32,407 nucleotides of DNA, from IMG/VR virus record IMGVR_UViG_3300017986_000075, positions 1-32,407 of that record; one strand, 5' to 3'. Source of the DNA: a virus. Of the stretch, positions 7,419 to 16,300 are shown piece by piece. The notes below the pieces were generated by a model. It ran no database searches and had not been told where the DNA came from. It worked only from the letters and a program-made list of their open reading frames with translations. A program made the position numbers and the translations under genes. Numbering within the stretch: the stretch's first letter is position 1; each line of letters starts with the position of its first letter.

Positions 7419-8597
7419 ATGAGTGGTGGATTTAACATAAAAAAAGATTCACGAACAACACCAGTAATTCAAGGTGGGATACAAACTTTCAATACTTTAA
7501 AAAAGTATATGAAGATTGCCCAACAAGATAATAGATTTTATGAACTTGAACCAATTGAAGTTTTAGAGGTGTTGTTGGATAGTAGATTACCATCGTTTCC
7601 AAAAAAACAAGATGGTACACCTGATTATCAATATCTTGGTGCAGTAATTGGTAGAGGTATTATTACTGAACAAGGATTGAATATAGATAAGTGTAAAATT
7701 TTTAAACCATTAAATCCTAATGTTCATACTATTCCTGTTGTTGGTGAAGTATTAGTTTCTGGTGAATATCTTGGTGATAATTATTACTTTTCACAAATAA
7801 ATGTTTTTGGTAATCCAAGTATAAATACACAACATGGAATTAGTAAAATAAAATCAGAAAATACTTTAAGTTCTAATATAGGTAGAATGACAGCAAATAA
7901 AGGTGATGAAAATGGTACTGAAATTGGATACTATATAAATAAAGAAACTGATGCTCGTAGATTATTACCTAAAGAGGGCGATGTAATTATTGATGGTAGG
8001 TTTGGAAATGCAATTCGTTTAGGTAGTGATGAAAGAAATCAAAATCCAGATTCACCAAATATCATTTTAACTGCAGGAACAACAAAAGAAGGAAATAAAA
8101 AAGAACCTGTACGAGAAAACATTGACAAAGATGGTTCAAGTATTCATCTTGTTACAAACCAAGAATTAGATTATTCACCTGCTAAAAAAACTATTTTTGA
8201 AAATAAAAAAGGTAAAAATATTTTACTAAGTTCAGATAACATTATATTTAATACTAAGAACAAAGGTGATGTTGGAATGTTTAGTTCCAATCTTATTTCA
8301 ATAGGTGCAGTTAAACAAGTTGTTGTGGAAACACCAGATACACTTGTGGATTCAGATAAAGTTGTTTTTAAATCACCAGTAGTGAAAATAGGAAGTGATA
8401 GTGCATCACAACCACAAGTATTAGGAAGAACATTAAATACATTGTTAAACCAATTATCATCAGCATTAATTACCTTTGGAACAGGATTAAATGTAGGGAA
8501 TTTGACGGGTAAAGGAGCTGCATTAGCTGGACAAGTATCTTCGATTCAAGCACAATTGGATAATTTTTTAAGTGGTAAACATAGAATTGATAAATAA
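7419..8597 (+). CDS. Baseplate hub/central spike protein, gp5-like OB-fold and beta-helix
   Basis: A 392-aa structural protein whose layout fits the central-spike proteins of contractile tails. An N-terminal OB-fold-like beta domain lies at about residues 70-140 (IPVVGEVLVSGEYLGDNYYF). It is followed by a GDVIIDGRFGNAIRLGS segment near 190-206, typical of phage spike/hub proteins. Repeating short beta strands at about 255-330 (GKNILLSSDNIIFNTK, VVFKSPVVKIGSD) resemble a beta-helix. The C-terminal 60 residues are helical. I see no lysozyme domain such as that in T4 gp5. It lies eight bases after the preceding gene, without a clear Shine-Dalgarno, and upstream of gp25 as in other T4-like marine phages. 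Confidence 0.65.
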   Translation: MSGGFNIKKDSRTTPVIQGGIQTFNTLKKYMKIAQQDNRFYELEPIEVLEVLLDSRLPSFPKKQDGTPDYQYLGAVIGRGIITEQGLNIDKCKIFKPLNPNVHTIPVVGEVLVSGEYLGDNYYFSQINVFGNPSINTQHGISKIKSENTLSSNIGRMTANKGDENGTEIGYYINKETDARRLLPKEGDVIIDGRFGNAIRLGSDERNQNPDSPNIILTAGTTKEGNKKEPVRENIDKDGSSIHLVTNQELDYSPAKKTIFENKKGKNILLSSDNIIFNTKNKGDVGMFSSNLISIGAVKQVVVETPDTLVDSDKVVFKSPVVKIGSDSASQPQVLGRTLNTLLNQLSSALITFGTGLNVGNLTGKGAALAGQVSSIQAQLDNFLSGKHRIDK

Positions 8598-8612
8598 ACA
8601 TAGGAGTTAGAA

Positions 8613-9083
8613 ATGACTAAAAAAGAACTTGTAAAAATAATACAAGAAGTTGTAAAACGAGAAGTACAAAAAGAGGTGAAGAAGATATTTATTAATGAGA
8701 ATAAATCGTCTCTAAAATCTCTTGCACCTAAACAAGTTGTAAAATCAGTACAGAAGAAAAAAGAACCTGTACAATACACCGAAAATAAAGCATTAAATGA
8801 TGTATTAAATGAAACAGTTGGTTTAGGACAGGCTGATGAAATGGATGAGTATCCAACAATGGGCGGTGGAACATTTGATTCATCAAGAGCTACCGAACTA
8901 TTAGGATATGGTGATTCAATGAGAGCAGGTGGTGATAAAGAAACACAACGAAACATGATAGCTGCACAAACATTAAGAGAAAAGAATTTAAGTGTAGATG
9001 ATGTACCTGAAAGTGTACTAAATGCTTTAACAAGAGATTATAGTGATTTAATGAAACACGATAAGATGCAGAGTAAAAAATAA
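8613..9083 (+). CDS. 156-aa baseplate-operon protein of unknown function
   Basis: A helical, highly charged protein. The first 50 residues are Lys/Glu-rich and coiled-coil-like (KELVKIIQEVVKREVQKEVK). A Gly/Ser-containing middle (about 85-115) follows, then a helical end with SVDDVPESVLNALTRDYSDL. AGGAG lies seven bases before the ATG, and its stop overlaps the gp25 start as TAATG. Its place between the spike and wedge genes suggests an assembly factor or minor virion component. Family not recognised. Confidence 0.65.
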   Translation: MTKKELVKIIQEVVKREVQKEVKKIFINENKSSLKSLAPKQVVKSVQKKKEPVQYTENKALNDVLNETVGLGQADEMDEYPTMGGGTFDSSRATELLGYGDSMRAGGDKETQRNMIAAQTLREKNLSVDDVPESVLNALTRDYSDLMKHDKMQSKK

Positions 9084-9511
9084 TGGCAACAAAAAATGTA
9101 GTAAGAATAATTAATGAAGACCCGGATTCATATTTTGGTTTAACATTTCCTTTAAAGGAAGGAGTTGATAATAACTTTGTTAGGTCAAGTACTTTAAGAG
9201 AACAGGCTTCATCTAATATAAAAAACTTACTACTAACTATAAAAGGTGAACGAGTAGGACAGCCTAACTTCGGAAGTAGATTATCAGAAATATTGTTTGA
9301 ACCTATTGATGATGAAATTGGTGATAGAATACAATCTGCTATAGAAGAGGCTTTAGAAGAGTGGTTACCTTATGTAGTTGCTGAAAATGTTTTTACTTTT
9401 GTGGATGAAAAAAATCCAAACTTAATTACTGTTTCTTTAGAATTTAGAGTTACTATTGATGACCCGGATGCAATAGAAACTATTACATTTAATTTTAATA
9501 CTGGAGTTTAA
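9083..9511 (+). CDS. gp25: Baseplate wedge protein gp25
   Basis: A 142-aa protein of the GPW/gp25 family, which seeds sheath polymerisation at the baseplate wedge. It shows the family pattern: SYFGLTFPLKEG near the N-terminus, SSNIKNLLLTIKGERVGQPNFGSRL (split by a turn) in the middle with the typical L-L-x-T-x-x-G-E-R and P-x-F-G-S-x-L, then DDEIGDRIQSAIEEAL and a closing pair of beta strands (LITVSLEFRVTI). T4 gp25 is 132 aa, so the length fits. It is immediately followed by gp6, as in T4. Confidence 0.9.
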   Translation: MATKNVVRIINEDPDSYFGLTFPLKEGVDNNFVRSSTLREQASSNIKNLLLTIKGERVGQPNFGSRLSEILFEPIDDEIGDRIQSAIEEALEEWLPYVVAENVFTFVDEKNPNLITVSLEFRVTIDDPDAIETITFNFNTGV

Positions 9512-9512
9512 G

Positions 9513-11486
9513 ATGCCAACACAAAATCCTGATTATAACACAAGTAAGAAAACGATAAAAAAAGATATATCATATCTTGGTAGAGAGTTTAGTTCTATCA
9601 GAAACAACTTGATTGACTTTGCTAAATCTTACTTCCCAAAAACATACAATGATTTTAATGAATCAGACCCTGGTATGATGTTTATTGAAATGGCTGCTTA
9701 TGTTGGTGATTTATTAAACTTCTATGTTGATAATCAATATCGTGAAACTCTATTACATGCAGCAGAAGAAAAGAAAAACATTTTTAAGATTGCACAATCA
9801 TTTGGATATAAACCAAAACTAACAACACCAGCTACAGCAATTGGTAGATTTACCGTTCAAGTTCCATCAGTTCAAGTTGGTGATTCATATCAACCTGATT
9901 TAACTTACGCACCTATATTAGATGCGGATAGTGGATTCTCTTCAAGAAACGGAACCACATTTAGATTAGTGGATGATATTAATTTTAAAGCATCAAGTTC
10001 TTTAGATAGTATGGAAATTGAAGTTGCACAAACAAGTGGTACAACACCAACATATTTTTCTTTAACTAAAAGTGGTATATTAAAATCAGGTGAAGTAACA
10101 ACACAAGAATTTACTTTTGGTGGAGCAACAAAATTTGATAAAATTATTTTAAATAATTCAAATGTAATTGATATTATTAGTTGTACAGATAGTGATGGAG
10201 ATACTTGGTATGAAGTTCCATTTCTTGCACAAGATACGGTATTTAAATCTGTAGAAAATTCAGAAAAGAATAGTCCTGATTTATCAACATATAAAAAAGA
10301 ATCACCATTTCTTTTACAATTAATTAAAACACCAAAACGATTTGTAAAATATATTCGTAGTGATGGTAAAGTAGAATTAAGATTTGGTGCAGGTATTAGT
10401 GATAATGCTGATGAAGAAATAATTCCAAATCCAGATAATGTTGGTAGTTCACTTGGTACAGGTTTATCTAAACTTGATGAATCATTTGACCCAAGTAATT
10501 TCTTGAAAACAAGAACTTATGGATTAGCACCAAAAAACACAACATTAACAATTAAGTATTCTCATGGTGGAAGTATCCAAGATAATGCAGCAAGTAATAC
10601 AATTACAAGACTTGATTCACCAACATTTACAATTGATGAAGATAATTTAGATTCTACTGAAGTGAACACAATGAAACAAAGTTTATCAGTAACAAATCCT
10701 GTTCCAGCAACAGGTGGTTCTAACGGAGAAACTATAGAAGATACTCGACAAAATGCATTAGCTTATTTTGCATCACAAAACAGAGCAGTTACAAAAGAAG
10801 ATTACGCAGTTAGAACATATTCGTTACCACAAAAATATGGTAACATTGCAAAAACTTATATTGTACAAGATGAACAATTAGAACAACATACAAAACTTAT
10901 TATGAAAGAGGGTGAGATAGTTCAGAATGTTGGAACTCAACCAATAGCAAATCCATTGGCACTAAATATGTATGTTTTAGGATTTGATTCTAACAAGAAA
11001 TTAACTACTTTAAATAGAGCAGTAAAACAAAATTTAAAAACTTATTTATCTCAATATAGATTAATGACAGATGCAATTAATATCAAGGATGCATATATTG
11101 TAAATATTAGTGTAAGATTTAGCATCATCACACAAAGAGGATACAATAAAAACGAAGTATTATTAAAATGTATGGTTGAAGTTAAAAAACATTTTAATAT
11201 TGATAGATATCAAATTGGACAACCAATTATATTGAGTGATATTGCATACAAGATTTCATTAGTGGATGGTGTGGCAAGTGTTGTACCACCAGAAGATGAT
11301 AATCCACAAAAACAAATGGTTGTGATAGAAAACAATTATCAAACAGAAAGTGGATATAGTGGTCATGTTTATGATATACCATCAGCAACAAAAGATGGTG
11401 TTGTGTATCCATCATTAGACCCTTGTTGTTTCGAAATTAAATATCCAAATTCTGATATAACAGGTAGAGTAGTAGGAGACATTTAA
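9513..11486 (+). CDS. gp6: Baseplate wedge protein gp6 (gpJ-like)
   Basis: A 657-aa protein, almost the length of T4 gp6 (660 aa), which forms the inner ring of the baseplate together with gp25 and gp7. N-terminal residues about 45-100 carry the typical FNESDPGMMFIEMAAYVGDL segment, followed by a tyrosine-rich helix and the IFKIAQSFGYKP motif. The second half contains TRQNALAYFASQNRAVTKED, the standard gpJ-family motif, around residues 412-431. It is preceded by GGAG and lies two bases after gp25. Its stop overlaps the next start. Confidence 0.88.
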   Translation: MPTQNPDYNTSKKTIKKDISYLGREFSSIRNNLIDFAKSYFPKTYNDFNESDPGMMFIEMAAYVGDLLNFYVDNQYRETLLHAAEEKKNIFKIAQSFGYKPKLTTPATAIGRFTVQVPSVQVGDSYQPDLTYAPILDADSGFSSRNGTTFRLVDDINFKASSSLDSMEIEVAQTSGTTPTYFSLTKSGILKSGEVTTQEFTFGGATKFDKIILNNSNVIDIISCTDSDGDTWYEVPFLAQDTVFKSVENSEKNSPDLSTYKKESPFLLQLIKTPKRFVKYIRSDGKVELRFGAGISDNADEEIIPNPDNVGSSLGTGLSKLDESFDPSNFLKTRTYGLAPKNTTLTIKYSHGGSIQDNAASNTITRLDSPTFTIDEDNLDSTEVNTMKQSLSVTNPVPATGGSNGETIEDTRQNALAYFASQNRAVTKEDYAVRTYSLPQKYGNIAKTYIVQDEQLEQHTKLIMKEGEIVQNVGTQPIANPLALNMYVLGFDSNKKLTTLNRAVKQNLKTYLSQYRLMTDAINIKDAYIVNISVRFSIITQRGYNKNEVLLKCMVEVKKHFNIDRYQIGQPIILSDIAYKISLVDGVASVVPPEDDNPQKQMVVIENNYQTESGYSGHVYDIPSATKDGVVYPSLDPCCFEIKYPNSDITGRVVGDI

Positions 11487-12664
11487 TGTATTATTTTGAA
11501 TACCCGATAACCGATACAACCATTTATGAGGGAAATGTAACTTCATCTTATAATACTGGTATCGACCAAATATTAGAAATTAGAAAAGATGTAAACTCAA
11601 CAGGTACGACAGTAGATGTTTCTCGTATCTTAATAAAGTTTGATTATGGTTATATTTCATCATCGATACAAAGTGGAATTATTCCAAGTGATGCTAAATA
11701 TTATTTAAATCTATATGATGCAAGTTCAGAAGAATTAGCAGTAGAACAAACCATTTTTGCATATATCATTAGTGGTAGTTGGAATGGTGGTACAGGATAT
11801 ATGGATAGAGACCCTGTCTTAAGTGATGGAGCAAGTTGGAAGTATCGTGATAATGATACACAAAAAACTACATGGATGGGTGGAGATAATTTAACTCAAG
11901 GTGGTAGTTGGTTCACAAGTTCTGTATCTCAATACAATGTTAGTGCTTCATATGATTTAGTTTATGAAACAAAAGATTTAAGAATGGATGTTACTGATTT
12001 GGTGAAGAATCATATTTACTCATCATCAGTTTATCCAAATTACGGTTTTATAGTTAAGAGACAAAACTTACATACATCACAAAGTAGATTTAGTATCTTT
12101 GACCCAACAACTGCAACAGGTTCTGCAGAGGGTGATTCATCTCAATTGGGACAATTAAAGTTTTTCTCAAGAGAAACTAATACAATCTTTCCACCAAAAT
12201 TAGAAATTGAGTGGGATGATTCAAGTTGGAGTACAGGTAGTTTATCTGCTTTGAGTTCAAATAATTTAGAAAATTTAACAATTTATTTTAAAGGATTAAG
12301 AGAAGAATACAAACAAAATTCAAAAGTAAAATTCAGACTTGTTGGTAGAGAGTTGTATCCAACAAGAGGCTTTGATACAACACCAGCTGCACTTACCGTT
12401 AAAACTTTACCAAGTGGTAGTAGAAATTTAACACAAGGAACTTACTATTCAGTTGTAGATAGTTTAACTGAAGATGTTATCGTACCATTTGGAACAGGTT
12501 CAATTGTTAGTTGTGATTCTACAGGTAATTATTTTAACTTGTGGATGAATGGATTTATGCCAGAACGATATTACAAATTCCAAATTAAAGTAGTGAGTGG
12601 TAGTGGAGCAGATGAAACTTCACAAGTTTATGATGATGATTTTGAATTTAAAGTGGTGAGGTAA
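11486..12664 (+). CDS. Virion protein with DNRLRE-like beta-sandwich
   Basis: A 392-aa, beta-rich, Ser/Thr-rich protein. The first 245 residues follow the DNRLRE-type pattern: an early strand pair with SRILIKFDYGYI, an alternating Tyr/Leu strand (AKYYLNLYDA), then LRMDVTDLVKNHI and NYGFIVKRQ, ending PPKLEIEWDDSSW near 245. The last 140 residues resemble an immunoglobulin/fibronectin-like fold that would decorate the baseplate. AGGAG precedes its start. It overlaps the gp6 stop and precedes a 223-aa gene by one base. There is no obvious counterpart in T4; the role is inferred from the operon. Confidence 0.65.
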   Translation: MYYFEYPITDTTIYEGNVTSSYNTGIDQILEIRKDVNSTGTTVDVSRILIKFDYGYISSSIQSGIIPSDAKYYLNLYDASSEELAVEQTIFAYIISGSWNGGTGYMDRDPVLSDGASWKYRDNDTQKTTWMGGDNLTQGGSWFTSSVSQYNVSASYDLVYETKDLRMDVTDLVKNHIYSSSVYPNYGFIVKRQNLHTSQSRFSIFDPTTATGSAEGDSSQLGQLKFFSRETNTIFPPKLEIEWDDSSWSTGSLSALSSNNLENLTIYFKGLREEYKQNSKVKFRLVGRELYPTRGFDTTPAALTVKTLPSGSRNLTQGTYYSVVDSLTEDVIVPFGTGSIVSCDSTGNYFNLWMNGFMPERYYKFQIKVVSGSGADETSQVYDDDFEFKVVR

Positions 12665-12665
12665 A

Positions 12666-13337
12666 ATGCCCTATACAATAACACAAGCTAGAAAATCTCA
12701 GTATTATACAAACATACAAGATGCAGATGAACAAAAGTTTCTTAAAGAAATTGAAACTAATAAACAAGAGTATGCAATTTCTGGTTCTGCTATTGATGCA
12801 GTTCAACAAGTTAGAGATGAAGATGGATTTTTATTATCATATGAAGACCCAAAGAATCCTGGAGTTTCTATAGAGGAACCATATCAATATGTAAGATTAC
12901 AAGTTGTACAAAGGTCTGCTGATAGAGTTAGATTCCAAGAATTTTTCGGTAATGATGGTAGTGAGAAATCAGTATTTAAACAATTGATTAATGAAACAGC
13001 TGATGAAACAGGAATTAATCCTGCAACTTCAAACAAAGTTATTCAAGATATTATAGATACAGCAGACGAAATAGAAGAAGAAATAGTTATAGAATCATTA
13101 CCATCAGCAGAAGATGTAGAAATTGATTTCTCTGATGTAGAAATTGATTTATCTGATATACAGGCAGAGATACCGATACTTGGCGAAAATATTAGTATAC
13201 CACTTTCAGAATTAGCAGATACAAACTTACCACAAATAGATTTTTCTCAATTAGGAAGTTTTGGTAATATATTGGGTAGTGGTGGTTTAAGTTTATCTTC
13301 TCAATTAGAAAATATAATAGGTAGCTACAGGAATTAA
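12666..13337 (+). CDS. 223-aa acidic structural-operon protein
   Basis: The N-terminal 110 residues are mixed alpha/beta with a YEDPKNPGVSIEEPYQYVRL segment. The centre, about residues 140-165, holds an imperfect acidic repeat (VEIDFSD then VEIDLSD). The C-terminus is Leu/Gly/Ser-rich (LGSFGNILGSGGLSLSSQL) and looks flexible or amphipathic. It has no membrane segment or enzymatic motif. GAGG lies before the ATG, and it ends two bases before the giant Hint protein gene. An assembly chaperone or a small baseplate component are both possible. Family not recognised. Confidence 0.6.
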   Translation: MPYTITQARKSQYYTNIQDADEQKFLKEIETNKQEYAISGSAIDAVQQVRDEDGFLLSYEDPKNPGVSIEEPYQYVRLQVVQRSADRVRFQEFFGNDGSEKSVFKQLINETADETGINPATSNKVIQDIIDTADEIEEEIVIESLPSAEDVEIDFSDVEIDLSDIQAEIPILGENISIPLSELADTNLPQIDFSQLGSFGNILGSGGLSLSSQLENIIGSYRN

Positions 13338-13339
13338 TA

Positions 13340-16300
13340 ATGATTAATTACGGATTAACACCTAAAGATAGAGAACAATTAGAATCCAAAAAGAATTTAT
13401 ATTCTGGTTTTGGAAGAGATAGTCGTGATTATATTCATTTGTATGTTTATAATAAACAAGGTACTCTTGTAGAAGATGAAATATTTCCAACAAATGTAGT
13501 TGATTTTACTGATGAAAAAACAATTAATTTAGATATTGGAACTCACTTAAGAGAACTTGGATATTCACAAGGAGAGTTTTCAGTTCAATATTTATTCCTT
13601 AGAAGAATAGCAGGTAAAGATGATACGGTTTTTATAAATGATTATGGTGAAATTCATAGAGGTAAAATACAAACTAAAGTAGTAAATGGAGTAACAAAAT
13701 ATTTCTCTACTAAAAAATTTGGTAATAGAAATTCACAAGCAGAATTAACTGAAATATTTCCAAAGGAAATGAAATATGTTTTCAAAAAAATATCTCAAGA
13801 TAGAACCGAAGTAGAAATTAATTATCAAGATATTAAGAATGGAATCTATAGAAAAAATTTAAAAGAAATAAATAGAATTATAAATTATACACCTACTAAA
13901 CTTCCTGATAATGATGCGGGAACAATTAGATTTGATTTAACAGACCCTTATGTATTAGTTGGAAACTTTGATGAAAAAGATAGAGGATTTACTGATGCGA
14001 TGGTTGGGGGTGAAATATCAATTCAAGGTATTTATGAAATCAATGGTCGTATTATTCAAGAGGAAGAAATTATATATCCTGACCCACCACCACCAGACCC
14101 AATTGATATATTGGATGTGGATTATGTAAAAAAACAAATTAAAGATAAAGTACCAACACCTTTTGTAGATATTGTTGAGGATTTTAGAGAAGAGTTACCA
14201 GAAGAAGATATAGTTTATGGTTGGGATGATTATTCAGGTGTTTGTTTTGTTGGAGATACAAAAGTAAAGTTAAGTAATAATCGTACCATATCAATCAAGA
14301 TGATGAAACCAGGTATGAAAGTTAAAACTCAACAAGGGTATGCAAAAGTATTAAAAGTAACAAAAGAAAACTTACCTTATGGAGATAAGTTTGTAAAATT
14401 TGGTAAACTCATTACAACAAATAGTCATCCAATATTTCACAAGGGTAGTTGGTATCTTGCAAGTGAACTTGGTAAAGAATTTCATGGAGAACCTACTGAT
14501 GTTTGGAATTTATTATTAGATAAACATCACACTATATATGCAGATAATGTAGTGAGTGCTACATTAAACAAATGGAAATCTGATAATAATAAATCTTGGA
14601 AAGAAAGATTTTTTGAATCAAGAAATAGATTTAAAATGTTAAGACCTGCAGGACCAATACCTGGCGGTGGTAATTACAATAGTATGGATGGGGAAAGTGG
14701 ATTTACTGATGAAGGTGGTCTTACTTATGACGCTATACCTGAGGTAAGTGGATATTCTACTCCAAAGAGTACACCTTTTGTTAGTGATAATGAAGTTGTT
14801 ATGGATAGAGTTGTTCCAACATTAACAACAAAAGAAATTGTAAAACAAATAAAGGTTTCTCGAAACACACCTCTACCAATTGTAATACCAGAGATTCGTG
14901 AAGTAGTATCTGTTGATTATAAAGCAAAAATTATTGAGGTGTTAGACCATAATAGAGTTCGTGTTAATAAATCTTGGGAAGATATGTCATTAGAGAATAA
15001 AAATATTGGTGAAGATACATCAAAAGATATTTACCAAGATTTTATGGTTCAGTATATTAAACACCAAGTTGAAAGATTAAATACATATTTAGTTGCAGAG
15101 GGAACTTATAATTTGATTACAAATATGATTCCTAATCCAGATAATCCTGAATCAAGATTTGTAAAGTTATATCAACCATTACCACCACAAATTGAAACAA
15201 TGGATTTGTGTTATTTTGTAGAAGAAAAAATGGAACCATATGTTGATTCAATTAAATTATTTGAATTTGTAGATAGTGAAGAAGAACTTTTATTTTTAAG
15301 ATTACCAGATTTTAATTCAGTAAATAATCCTGTTAATTTTAGAGGAACTAATTTTAATTCATTTAACGATTTGATAGGAACGGATACTGGTGTAAAAGAA
15401 GATGTTCAAAATTTAATTTTATCATCAAGTTTATTAGATGTACAAGTAAATGTAGATTATTCAAAACGAACAGATTCTATAGACCCATTAGTTACTGATT
15501 ATGGTTTTGGTAATTTTGTTCAGTTTGGAAGTGCAGAAAAAAGAATTAAAAACTTTAAAAAGAAATTAGATTTAATACAAACCTATACTTCACAAAGTTT
15601 AGCTTTAAACAATGTTACAGGTTCAAGTGGAACTACAAATGAATACGATAACAAAAAGAGAAGAGTTATAAATTCATTTGACCCTTATGAAAATTATCTA
15701 TATACACAAAGTGGTTCTTATGTATCGAGTTCAGTAGGTGAGTTCTATAGTGCAACTTGGCCAAAAGATAATTCATCATCACCATACATATTAACACACA
15801 CAAGTGCTTCCGCTGCTACAGATTGGTATAGTACTTGGACTGGATATGCTAAAGCGTATGATGATTTAAATCGTGAACGATTAGTAAATAACTTACCACT
15901 TCATGTTACTGCAGATACAGAAAACAATTATTTCTTGAACTTTATGGATATGATTGGACAACAATTTGATGAGATATATGTTTACTTAAGACACTTTACC
16001 GATATTAATGAAAGAGTAAGTAAATTAAGTGAGGGTATTTCAAAAGATATTGTTAGAGAAGTTGCTAAAAGTGCTGGATTCGAAGTAACAAATGGTAATG
16101 ATTTATTAATACTACCACATTATAAGTTGGGTAAGGAAACTGATGGTAGTGCTTTATATGAATCACCACAAGAAGAAGTAACAGAAGAAATATGGAAACG
16201 AATATTAGCAAATACACCATACTTTATGAAAACAAAAGGAACAAAAAGAGCTATACAAGGATTACTAAATTGTTATGGTATTCCAAGTTCTATATTAAGA

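Noticed and set aside
7419-8597. A lysozyme domain in the gp5-like spike protein
   Set aside because: No catalytic Glu-Asp-Thr lysozyme pattern is visible; only OB-fold and beta-helix-like segments are seen.
8686-8696. A sixth promoter motif, ATATTTATTAATGA inside the 8613 gene
   Set aside because: The first base is G rather than T, it is in the middle of a coding region, and it encodes ordinary residues IFINE; chance in AT-rich DNA is likely.
14243-14575. A complete splicing intein in the giant baseplate protein
   Set aside because: The C-terminal His-Asn and a following Cys/Ser/Thr extein residue are not present at the expected place, and no homing-endonuclease domain is inserted.
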